NCBI GenBank assembly: GCA_964519955.1
Contig: CAZFLM010000018.1
Coordinates: 1-64,000, forward strand
DNA from: CAZFLM01 sp964519955
GTDB taxonomy: Bacteria; Armatimonadota; Chthonomonadetes; Chthonomonadales; CAJBBX01
Direction of reading: 5' to 3'
DNA length: 64,000 nucleotides
Shown here: piece by piece, positions 16,149 through 24,514 of the stretch
How the letters are laid out: each line of letters opens with the position of its first letter
How positions within the stretch are numbered: the stretch's first letter is position 1
Program-made: the position numbers and the translations under genes
The notes under the pieces: model-generated
What the model was told of the DNA's origin: nothing
Databases searched by the model: none
What the model saw: the letters and a program-made list of their open reading frames with translations, nothing else

Positions 16149-19100
16149 ATGAGAAGCTCGTCGGCCGCGGCGATCGGACCGGCGAAGGCGCAGAGCTTCG
16201 CCGAGTGGCTATCGAACCGCCAGCGCGCCGCTGCGGGAGGGGGCGAGGCTGCACCTGCGCGTCCGCACGCCGCCGCGCGTCCGGCATCGCAGGCGGCTCC
16301 GCTGCCGGCGCCGCCTCTCGACAGTCCGACCTACGTCGACGGGCAGCTCACCGGCCCCTTCCACGCCGCCGGCCCGGCCCGCGAATCGCCCGAGGAAGCC
16401 AGGCGTCTCGCCGAGAGCGGCGGCGCCATCATCTACATCAACGGTATTGAGGACGACTCGCGCGATCACAGGCTCGCGGCCCAGGCGCTCGCGCGCTCCA
16501 ACCCGGGCAGGCTGCCCGTGGTCGGCGTGTACAACCAGGCGGGCGCCGCCCGGGCAGGCGCTGCCGCCGACGAGGGCCGCGCGGTCCGCGAGCCCGTTCG
16601 CAGGGTAGTCGCGCTGCTGCAAGCCCAGCCCGCCCTCCACGTCGTGGGACACTCCGACGGCACCGAGGTGATCGTCGAGGCACTCTGGCAGGCCAAGCAC
16701 CAGGGACACGATATCGCCCAGGTGAAAGCCGACCTCGTGGGCGGACGCGTCGAGGCCGCTCCGGAGGGCCCGAGATACCTGAAGGTGGTCGACGACCGCG
16801 GCCTGCAGCCGGCGCACCAGGCGGACGCCGCCCATGCGGAGGCCGCGGCGCCCCCACATTCCGCTTTCGCAGCGATCGACCTCGACCCGCACGGCGCGGT
16901 GCTGCCCGAACACGCCACCGCTCCGAGCCCGCCCGCAGCTCACGGCGCCGTCGATGCCGTCGGCGGCCCGGAGAGCGCCCGGGCCAGGCAGCGATCCGCC
17001 GGCCTCGCCGAGGACATCGTCGCCAGGATCGGCGGCGGCCATCCAGCGCCGGCGCCGGCGCCGCACCCGGCGGATTCGCCCGGTGCGGCCGGCCCGGGTG
17101 CGTTCGCGGCCCACATCGCACAGCACACCACGGGACCCGAGGCCATCGGGGCGCACCGGCATGCTTGGCTCCCTGCCGTCGTATCGCGGGCGAGCCGCGC
17201 CATCGGCCGGGCGGCCGCGAGCGCCACTGCGTGGGCTCAGCACGCCGCCTCGCAGGCGCTGCACTCCACCCGCACCGGGGCCACGCGGGCCGTGGCGCGA
17301 GCGAATCGGATGCTGACGGCCGCCTGGCGAGGCACGCGCGCCGGGGCGGCACATGCGGCCCAGTGGGCAGGCGAAGTCGCCGCGCATGCCTGGAAGGCGG
17401 TCCGCGCAGGCGCAGCGACAGCGTGGCAGGCGACCGCGGCCGGGGCAGCCGGCGCAGCGAAATGGGCGCGCGGAGCGGCGGCGCGAGCGGGCGACTGGAT
17501 CCGCAAACGCGTGACCCAAGCGGGACACGCCGCGACGGCCGCGGCCATCTGGGCCAGGGAGAAGGCGAAGGCGGTGGCGCACACCGCGGCCACGCTGCCG
17601 GCTCGGGGCGCTCACGCCGCCGCCGACCTTGCGCACCGCATCGCGGAGACCGGGCGTTCGGCGGTGAGCGCCGGGTGCGCACGAGTCCGCGACTTCTGCG
17701 GGAGCGTTGCGGGCGCGGCGAGCCACGCGTTTGGGCGCGCGCAGCAAGGCGCACACGACTTCGTGGAGCGGCATCCTGCCCTCAAGTCGGCGCTCACGTT
17801 CGGAGAGAAGGTCCTCGGCAAGCTCGCGCTCGCGGCCAGCGCCACGATCCTGTTCATCGAGAAGCTGCAGCCCGTATGGTCCGCGCTCAAGGCTGTCGCC
17901 GACTACATCCCGATGCTGCGCATCGTGTCCGGCGCCTCCACGATCGGCGATGTCCTCTCGAAGGGCGTACTGGGCACGCGCATCGAGACCATCGAGGACA
18001 TCCTGCCGGCCCGGTGGATCAGCCCGCGCGTCCACAAGGCCATCGAGTTCGCGGCCACGCTAGCGCAGTGGTCCGGCTTCGTGTCCGGCGTGCTGCAGTT
18101 GTCCGCCGGCATCGTGGCGCTCACCGGCGTCGGCGCACCGGTGGCAGCCGGCCTCGCGACGGCGTCCACGGTCTTCAGCATCGCCTCGATGCTCCTGAAC
18201 CCGATGAAGGTCATCGGTCCGATCCTTGCCATCGGCAAGGGCATCGCCAAAGCAGCGAAGGCGGTGGGCAGAGCGGGCGTGGCAGCGTGGGACTGGGTGA
18301 AGGGGAAGGCCGGCGCCGCCTGGGGCTGGATGCGGCACAAGGCCTCGCGGGTGGCCGAGTCGGCGGAGGGCTTCGCCGAGCGTGTGCTTGCGCGGGTGCT
18401 CCCCACCCCGGCCGCGGTGGCGAACGACGGCGACCTGACCGGCCCCTTCTACCCCGAGCGCGAGTCCTGGCACGGCAAGCACTATGCGACGCCCCAGCAG
18501 GCCGTGGACAGCGACCTGGGCTCCGTCGCGCTGTACGTGAACGGCATCCGCACCGACATGCCGACGCACCAGCGCGCCGCCCAGGAGTTGGCCAACCAGG
18601 TAGGCAAGCCGGTCGTCGGCATCTTCAACGCGACAGCGGACGGCCTGCGCGACTTCGGCCAGTGCATCACGGACAAGATCGGCTTCCTGGGCCTCGGCAG
18701 GCGCAACGCCGCCATCCGCACGCTATCCGGAATCATCGGCCGGCATGGCGACCCGAAGAAGGAGACCGGAGGCATCGAGATCTACGCCCATTCGCAGGGC
18801 AGCATCATCGTGTCCGAGGCGCTGCGCGAGGCGCGGGGCAAAGGAGCCGACCTGGGCCGTGTCGACGTGACCACGTTCGGCAACGCGGCGTGGACCATGC
18901 CCACCGGGCTGCGCGGGGAGCGCCACTTCGTCTTCGACAGCGACCCGGTGTCCACGGCTGTCGGCTCGTCCGGCCCCCTGGCGCTGCCGTTCCGGGCCGC
19001 GGACCCGCTGCTGGCGCGCATGGGCCTCCACAGCACCACGTCGAGCACCTACGTGCTGCACCACGCGGGCTCCGGCATCCGGCCGCACGGCGTGGTGCCC

Positions 19101-22100
19101 GACGCCATCAAGGGCGAGGCGGGCAAGGACCGCGTGGATGCGGAGGGGTACAAGCTCGACGCGCACGGCCAGCGCGTCTACGACAGCGAGGACTACTACA
19201 TCAAAGCGCTGCCGCGGTTCCAGCGCAAGGAGCAGGAGTTCAAGGCCGCCCACGCCGCGCTGGGCCCGACGGGCGCCGAAGCGCTGACCGCCGCCGAGGA
19301 CATTGCGATGCCCGTCCGCTCGACCGCTGCGACCGCGTTGGGATTGGGCCGCGGCGCCGGCTCCTGGGCATCCGAGAAGGTCGGCGCGCTCTACCAGAGC
19401 GTGGCGAGCATGACCGGACGGCGCGTCACCGCCGCCGAGCAGGGCATCGCGTCGACCTACGACCGGTTCGCGGCCGCCACTTCGACGGGCGTGCACCAGG
19501 CCGAGGCGGCGATCGGCACGGGCTATGGCCACCTCGCCGGGTCCGTGGCGCAGGCGGCCGGCACGGCCGAGTCCGGCATTGGCGCGTCCTACGACCGGTT
19601 CAGCCGGTGGATGGCTGCGCGGACCACATCGCCAATCGCGGGGCGCACCTGGCGCGGCATGGACTGGCTCCTCAGGCGGGCCGGCACGGCCGCGAGCGCC
19701 GGCCTGCACGCGATCGGGCGAGGCGCCGACCGGCTCGCGCGCACGGCAGGCACCGGAGCCGCGGCTGCCCTCGACCTGGCGGGCGCTCACGCCGACCAGG
19801 CAGCGCGCATCGGCGGCACGCATGCCGCGTGGGCGCTCCATGCAGCGGGCAGCGCTGCCGACGCCGGTCTGCGGGGCGCGGGCAGCGCGGTGGCTGCGGG
19901 CGGGCAGGCGCTGGCGCGGTCCGCCGATCGCGGGCTGGAGGAGTGGAGCCGGCTCCAGAGGCAGGGCTCCGGCCCGCACCCGGACGTGGACCCGGCGGCC
20001 CTGCGCGCGTCCCTGCTGCGGCGCGGCGGCCCCGGTTCGCCCCCAGATGCCGCCACCCGCGAGCGCCTGTCCACGCACTTCGCCTACGACCTGTCCGGCG
20101 CGCGCCTCCACACGGGGCCATCGGCAGCCGCGGCAGCGCGGGACCTCAATGCCGAGGCGTTCACCATCGGCCGCGACGTGTTCTTCGGCGCGAACCGCTA
20201 CGACCCCGCGGCGGCGGGCGGGCTCGGGCTGGTCGCCCATGAGCTGACCCACGTCGCGCAGCAGACCGGCGTCAGCCGCCCGAAGGCCAGCTACTACAGC
20301 ACGCTCGGCGGCGACGAGATGGAGGCCGAAGCGCAGGGCACGGCGACGCGCGTCCTGGCGGATGCGGGCCAGCGCTCCGGGTTGCTGGTCGACGAGTATG
20401 TGCGTGACTACGTGGTCGAGGACGGCGACGCGCTCTCGGAGCACGACCAGCAGCGCCTCGACCGCATCTCCGCGATGGCGCTGGACATGGCCGGGCAGAA
20501 GCTCGGGCGCCGCCAGACGACGACCGGTCAGGCGCTGGCCGCCGTGGACGTGCACGTGGCGATCGATCTCGAGGCGTTCGGCGATGCCGAGGCGGCGCAG
20601 ATCTGGGCGGATGCCATCATCGATGCCGTCCGAGCGCGCACGACCCGCCAGGCCGCCCCGGCCGAGATGAACCGTGCGCTCGTGCAGCGTTGGGGCAGCC
20701 GGGAGCACATGGCCCTGGGCAACGAGGCCGGACCGGCGCGGGCCGAGGGTGGCGCGAGGAGGTTCGTGCTCACCGCGCACCGCGACCTGGGCGAGGACGA
20801 GGCCGCGCGGCGGCAGAAGCTCCCAGAGCTGAAGCAGTGGGGCCCGCTCAGCGAGGAGCAGAAGCGCGCCGCGGCCGAGGGGCTGACCTACGGCGAGATC
20901 GCGGCGCTCTCCGGCGACTTCTACAAGGACTTCGCCCACCTGAACGCCGCGCCGCTCAAGGAGATCGTCGATATCCTCGGCCTGATGCACTCCGGGAGGG
21001 ACACGACCGCGGCAGCGGAGCGCGCGACGGGCGGGCGATACCTGGCCCTCGCCGCCGAGAACATCTCGCACTTCAGCAACGTGGCGCCGGGCAAGGGCGC
21101 TGTCGATGAGTGGCGCCGCGTGCACGCCGAGGCCCTCGCGGCCGCCAAGCGCGGCGACGGCGACACGGCCTATGCCATGAACGCCGCCGCCGACCACTTC
21201 CTGATGGACGCCTTCTGCGGCGGGCACATCCTGACGGCGCGCGACACGGAGGGGACCCTCTCGGCGGTCAGCCACAACATCGACAACCGGATCGGGGTGC
21301 GAGCACGCAACCGCGCAGGCGATGCGTGGATCGCGTTCGGCGACGGCGACCTGGAGCGGCCAGACAACGCTCCGAACCGCGCCATGGTATCGAAGGCCGT
21401 CCGCGCGTCGCGGCAGGACATCGACGATGCGCTGGCCGGCAAGGCGACCGGCGGCGGTGGCGAGCAGCCATATGCCGCGGAGCTGCTCGTGCCCGTGCCG
21501 GCTCTCTCCGAAGGGATCGCCGCGTCGGATCTGCCGGCAGAGGTCTACTCCGACCTGTGGACGGCCGAGGCGGTCAGCTTCGCCGCCAAGGAAGGCCCAG
21601 GCGCGATTTCGGCCAAGTACTCGGCCGACGAGTCGATCCGCGAGTGGATCGAGACCCAGAGCGAGGCGGCGCTGGCCCGCGTGCCCGCCGACGAGGTCGA
21701 CCGCATGGTGTCGCGCCTGCTGTGGGGACGCACCTCCGAGAAACAGGCCGCCGCCGCGGGACGTCTGGTCGCGCTGGCCAAGCCGCCGATGGAAGTGCGG
21801 GCAAAGGCGGTGGAGGGGCTTCTCTCCGGCTGGGTCTCGGATTACGACCTTGACGCCATCCGAAGCATCGCGTCGGTATGCAGCAACGATGAGCTGGCGA
21901 CCCTGCGCGCCAGTGTCGACCCGGATGCGCTCTGGAGCCGCCGCCAGCGGGCCGTGCTGCGGGACATCTTGCGCCATCGGGACGACTCCGCGCCTGCCGC
22001 CCCCGCGCCGGCGCCCGATGCGGTCACGCCCAGCAACGCGACCGTGCCACCGAAGGCCGCGGCCGCGCAAGGCGCTCCAACCGACGGCGACGCTGCCACC

Positions 22101-23567
22101 ATCACCTACGAGCAAGCGGTGGACCCAGATTGCCTCTCGACACACACCCTGCAGGTGCTCGGCGATGTGATGCGGGCGGCCGGCATCGCGTCGGCCAAGA
22201 TGACCAGCGCAAGGCGCACGTCGGCGGATCAGGCCCGCATCATGTACGGCAACCTGGTCGCCAAGGGCGTCAAGGCTCAGCGCAGGCTCTACGGCCCCAC
22301 CGGCGGTAAGGTGATCGGTGTCTACGAGCGCGAGACCCAGGCAGGCAAGGCGCCGGCCGACGTACAGGCTGCCATGCAAGCCGAGATCGACCGAGTGGGA
22401 CCCGCCAAGGTCTCGCGCCATATCGCCGACTTCTCCAAGCTCCAGGTCATCGACATCGCGCCCAGTTCGATACCGAAGGCAAAGCGTGCCGCCTTCCAGC
22501 AGGCCCTGACCTCCGCGAAGAAGGCGGGGCGGATCAAGCACTTCATCCCGCCACCCAGCGATCCGGCGTTCCACATCGAAGTGCCGCAGCCCAGAGCGGC
22601 AGAGATCGACGTTGCCGCCGATCCCGCCGCCAAGCCGGCCGCCTCCCCAGCGCTGCTCAAGCCGGCCCAGGCGACGGTGCCGCTGAAGATGGACGGCGAG
22701 GCCCATCAGATCTTCGTCGTTGAGCGCGGCGCCAGGCTTCACATCGAGATGGCGTCGGAGAGGCGCCAGGACCTGATGGAAGCCGTGAAGCGGGGGCTCG
22801 CCGAGCTGCGGGCCAGCGGCAGGGGCAACTCGGATGCTGTACAAGACCTGCAGAAGGTCCACGACGAGCTGCTGGAGATCGGCGACGAGGTTCGGCAGCG
22901 AAAGGCCGAACAGAAGGCCCTCGACAAGGAGGCACGCGCGAAGGGCGAGGAGCCGGTGGTCCACATGACCCACGCCGTCGACCGCGAACAGCGGGGCCTC
23001 ACCAGGCCGCGCGTGGTGCAGGTGATGGACGATCTCCGCACCATTGCGGTTCGCCTTGAGAACATCGGGCGAAGGTACCAGATCCACTCGCTGGAGCGGC
23101 TGAGCGAGACCAGGTCGAAGTACGTGAAGGGCGGAGCCGTCAAGGCGAACGTGAACATCCGCAGGAGGATGTACGGCGCCTTCAACGGCGATGCCGATGC
23201 CTGGGGCGCCAGGGAACTGGAGAAGCTGAAGCAGGAGGCGCGTGATGCCCGGTGGTCCGATATCGCCAAGGGCCGCTCGGACGCCTACGTCTGCCACGGC
23301 AGCGAGGATGGCGTGCCGCACATCGCGTTCGCCAGAAGGCGGACCGGCAAACCCCATCGCGACCATAACGCGATGTCCGTCGCCGCACACTGGAACTCCG
23401 CCGGTCGGGCGCAGGACCAGGCGCGGCGGCGGAGGTTCTACAACAACGTCAAGGACCTGGTCCTAATGTGCGCAACGTGCAACACGACCAAGGCGGCCAA
23501 GGACCCGCCGTACGACCCGGCGGTCGAGCCAGGGTTCCGGGGCCCCGACGAGCAGGAGCAGGACTAG
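16149..23567 (+). CDS. Giant multi-enzyme DUF4157 eCIS effector, 2472 aa
   Basis: Probable payload of the injection system. Modules in order: an alpha/beta-hydrolase-like module ~60-230 (IIYINGIEDD; GHSDG at 167-171); Ala/Trp-rich amphipathic helices ~345-535; hydrophobic helices ~640-690 (LQLSAGIVALTGVG), possibly membrane-inserting; a second hydrolase-like module ~755-1020 (LYVNGIRTD; AHSQG at 880-884); Ala-rich helical repeats ~1058-1268; DUF4157 ~1305-1390 with HELTH at 1364-1368, a hallmark of eCIS cargo; a conserved DEYVRDYVVEDGD stretch near 1415; a phospholipase C/P1-nuclease-like helical module ~1570-1760 (AAADHFLMDAFCGGHI); an M15-peptidase-like module ~1984-2150 (candidate ligands H2091, D2102, H2142); and an HNH-nuclease-like end ~2380-2465 (HRDHNAM, AHWN, LMCATCN with C2441/C2444, FRGP). 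AGGAGGTGAT at 8-base spacing fixes the start. It lies among structural genes, as DUF4157 cargo often does. I saw no immunity gene. Activities are inferred from motifs. Confidence 0.88.
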   Translation: MRSSSAAAIGPAKAQSFAEWLSNRQRAAAGGGEAAPARPHAAARPASQAAPLPAPPLDSPTYVDGQLTGPFHAAGPARESPEEARRLAESGGAIIYINGIEDDSRDHRLAAQALARSNPGRLPVVGVYNQAGAARAGAAADEGRAVREPVRRVVALLQAQPALHVVGHSDGTEVIVEALWQAKHQGHDIAQVKADLVGGRVEAAPEGPRYLKVVDDRGLQPAHQADAAHAEAAAPPHSAFAAIDLDPHGAVLPEHATAPSPPAAHGAVDAVGGPESARARQRSAGLAEDIVARIGGGHPAPAPAPHPADSPGAAGPGAFAAHIAQHTTGPEAIGAHRHAWLPAVVSRASRAIGRAAASATAWAQHAASQALHSTRTGATRAVARANRMLTAAWRGTRAGAAHAAQWAGEVAAHAWKAVRAGAATAWQATAAGAAGAAKWARGAAARAGDWIRKRVTQAGHAATAAAIWAREKAKAVAHTAATLPARGAHAAADLAHRIAETGRSAVSAGCARVRDFCGSVAGAASHAFGRAQQGAHDFVERHPALKSALTFGEKVLGKLALAASATILFIEKLQPVWSALKAVADYIPMLRIVSGASTIGDVLSKGVLGTRIETIEDILPARWISPRVHKAIEFAATLAQWSGFVSGVLQLSAGIVALTGVGAPVAAGLATASTVFSIASMLLNPMKVIGPILAIGKGIAKAAKAVGRAGVAAWDWVKGKAGAAWGWMRHKASRVAESAEGFAERVLARVLPTPAAVANDGDLTGPFYPERESWHGKHYATPQQAVDSDLGSVALYVNGIRTDMPTHQRAAQELANQVGKPVVGIFNATADGLRDFGQCITDKIGFLGLGRRNAAIRTLSGIIGRHGDPKKETGGIEIYAHSQGSIIVSEALREARGKGADLGRVDVTTFGNAAWTMPTGLRGERHFVFDSDPVSTAVGSSGPLALPFRAADPLLARMGLHSTTSSTYVLHHAGSGIRPHGVVPDAIKGEAGKDRVDAEGYKLDAHGQRVYDSEDYYIKALPRFQRKEQEFKAAHAALGPTGAEALTAAEDIAMPVRSTAATALGLGRGAGSWASEKVGALYQSVASMTGRRVTAAEQGIASTYDRFAAATSTGVHQAEAAIGTGYGHLAGSVAQAAGTAESGIGASYDRFSRWMAARTTSPIAGRTWRGMDWLLRRAGTAASAGLHAIGRGADRLARTAGTGAAAALDLAGAHADQAARIGGTHAAWALHAAGSAADAGLRGAGSAVAAGGQALARSADRGLEEWSRLQRQGSGPHPDVDPAALRASLLRRGGPGSPPDAATRERLSTHFAYDLSGARLHTGPSAAAAARDLNAEAFTIGRDVFFGANRYDPAAAGGLGLVAHELTHVAQQTGVSRPKASYYSTLGGDEMEAEAQGTATRVLADAGQRSGLLVDEYVRDYVVEDGDALSEHDQQRLDRISAMALDMAGQKLGRRQTTTGQALAAVDVHVAIDLEAFGDAEAAQIWADAIIDAVRARTTRQAAPAEMNRALVQRWGSREHMALGNEAGPARAEGGARRFVLTAHRDLGEDEAARRQKLPELKQWGPLSEEQKRAAAEGLTYGEIAALSGDFYKDFAHLNAAPLKEIVDILGLMHSGRDTTAAAERATGGRYLALAAENISHFSNVAPGKGAVDEWRRVHAEALAAAKRGDGDTAYAMNAAADHFLMDAFCGGHILTARDTEGTLSAVSHNIDNRIGVRARNRAGDAWIAFGDGDLERPDNAPNRAMVSKAVRASRQDIDDALAGKATGGGGEQPYAAELLVPVPALSEGIAASDLPAEVYSDLWTAEAVSFAAKEGPGAISAKYSADESIREWIETQSEAALARVPADEVDRMVSRLLWGRTSEKQAAAAGRLVALAKPPMEVRAKAVEGLLSGWVSDYDLDAIRSIASVCSNDELATLRASVDPDALWSRRQRAVLRDILRHRDDSAPAAPAPAPDAVTPSNATVPPKAAAAQGAPTDGDAATITYEQAVDPDCLSTHTLQVLGDVMRAAGIASAKMTSARRTSADQARIMYGNLVAKGVKAQRRLYGPTGGKVIGVYERETQAGKAPADVQAAMQAEIDRVGPAKVSRHIADFSKLQVIDIAPSSIPKAKRAAFQQALTSAKKAGRIKHFIPPPSDPAFHIEVPQPRAAEIDVAADPAAKPAASPALLKPAQATVPLKMDGEAHQIFVVERGARLHIEMASERRQDLMEAVKRGLAELRASGRGNSDAVQDLQKVHDELLEIGDEVRQRKAEQKALDKEARAKGEEPVVHMTHAVDREQRGLTRPRVVQVMDDLRTIAVRLENIGRRYQIHSLERLSETRSKYVKGGAVKANVNIRRRMYGAFNGDADAWGARELEKLKQEARDARWSDIAKGRSDAYVCHGSEDGVPHIAFARRRTGKPHRDHNAMSVAAHWNSAGRAQDQARRRRFYNNVKDLVLMCATCNTTKAAKDPPYDPAVEPGFRGPDEQEQD

Positions 23568-23604
23568 TTGGCGGCGGCGCGTCGGCCGCGCGTCCGAGGT
23601 ACCG

Positions 23605-23910
23605 ATGGCCATTCGCATACGACAACTGAACTGCAAGGTCTCCGTCCGCACCAAAGGGGCGAAGCCGATGTTGCACTCGGAGAGCCGCCCGGAGCGGCCG
23701 GCGCTGGCCTACGCGATGCCGATGCCCAAGCCGCAGGCCGAGTCGGAGCCCGCGCCCGTGCAGACGGCCACCGAGGAGCGAGGCGCCGCGGCCCACACCA
23801 AGCCGGTGCTCTCGCCCCGAAACGTGGACGCCAAGCTCGTGGCCGACAGGGTCTACGACCTGATGCGGCAGGAGATCGCGATCGGCCGCCAGCGCGGCGA
23901 GCCGTACTAG
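23605..23910 (+). CDS. Small DUF5908-like eCIS protein
   Basis: A 101-residue protein. The N-terminal strand (MAIRIRQLNCKVSVRT) resembles DUF5908, a small family present in eCIS loci. The middle is Pro/Glu-rich and probably disordered. The C-terminal helix (VDAKLVADRVYDLMRQEI then AIGRQRGEPY) resembles the last helix of the large Ala/Pro-rich protein two genes downstream, suggesting a shared docking element. GAGGT precedes the ATG. It follows the effector by 37 bp and precedes the second tube gene by 13 bp, so it is translated with them. The biochemical role is unknown. Confidence 0.65.
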   Translation: MAIRIRQLNCKVSVRTKGAKPMLHSESRPERPALAYAMPMPKPQAESEPAPVQTATEERGAAAHTKPVLSPRNVDAKLVADRVYDLMRQEIAIGRQRGEPY

Positions 23911-23923
23911 AAGGAGACGATCG

Positions 23924-24379
23924 ATGGCTGAAGACGACAAGCGAGGCAAAGACCCGCACCTCGGCCTGCGCTTCTGGATCCAGATCGACAACGTGGAGAT
24001 CGCCGGGTTCTCGGACTGCTCCGGCTTCAGCATCGAGACGGAGACCTTCGAGTACGCCGAGGGCGGCCTCAACACGCATACGCACAAGCTGCCGGTGCGC
24101 ACGAAGTACACGAACATCACGCTGAAGCGCGGCCTCGACCCCGGCCAGGACCTGCACCGCTGGTACATGCAGACGCTGGACGGCAACACGAAGCGTCGCA
24201 ACATCTCGATCATCGTCTACGGCCCCAAGCCCAACGAGCGCGTGCGGCAGTGGGACCTGATGGACGCCTACCCGGTGAAGTGGGTCGGCCCCGATCTGAA
24301 GACCGACGCGGGCGCCGTCGCCATCGAGACGCTGGAGTTCGCGCACAACGGCATCGTGAGCAGCAACACCCGCAGCTAG
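23924..24379 (+). CDS. Second inner tube protein (gp19-like, Pvc5-type)
   Basis: Second member of the T4 gp19-like tube family. The family pattern is visible: LRFWIQIDNVEIAGFSDCSG, a strand block ETETFEYAEGG, the NITLKRGLD motif, HRWYMQT and a C-terminal strand (VAIETLEFAHNGI). In eCIS particles such second tube proteins form the first ring(s) that join the tube to the spike. Its position just before the LysM, spike and baseplate genes fits that role, while the first tube protein builds the main shaft. AAGGAGA at good spacing supports the start. Confidence 0.93.
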   Translation: MAEDDKRGKDPHLGLRFWIQIDNVEIAGFSDCSGFSIETETFEYAEGGLNTHTHKLPVRTKYTNITLKRGLDPGQDLHRWYMQTLDGNTKRRNISIIVYGPKPNERVRQWDLMDAYPVKWVGPDLKTDAGAVAIETLEFAHNGIVSSNTRS

Positions 24380-24514
24380 CCGCGATGCAGGTCGCTTGGC
24401 CGGTCCGCGCAGGCGGACTTCGTGACGTTCGCAGGCGCGGTTTGGACCGCCGGCGCCGGCACCTGGCCGAACCGAACTGCATCTGCGCCAGCCGCGCCTG
24501 AGGAGTACACGGCG

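Noticed and set aside
18723..23390. 1555-codon open frame on the minus strand opposite the effector gene
   Set aside because: Its Arg/Val/His/Gly-rich translation has no domain and mirrors the codon pattern of the plus-strand gene, which carries many recognisable motifs. It is a high-GC shadow frame.
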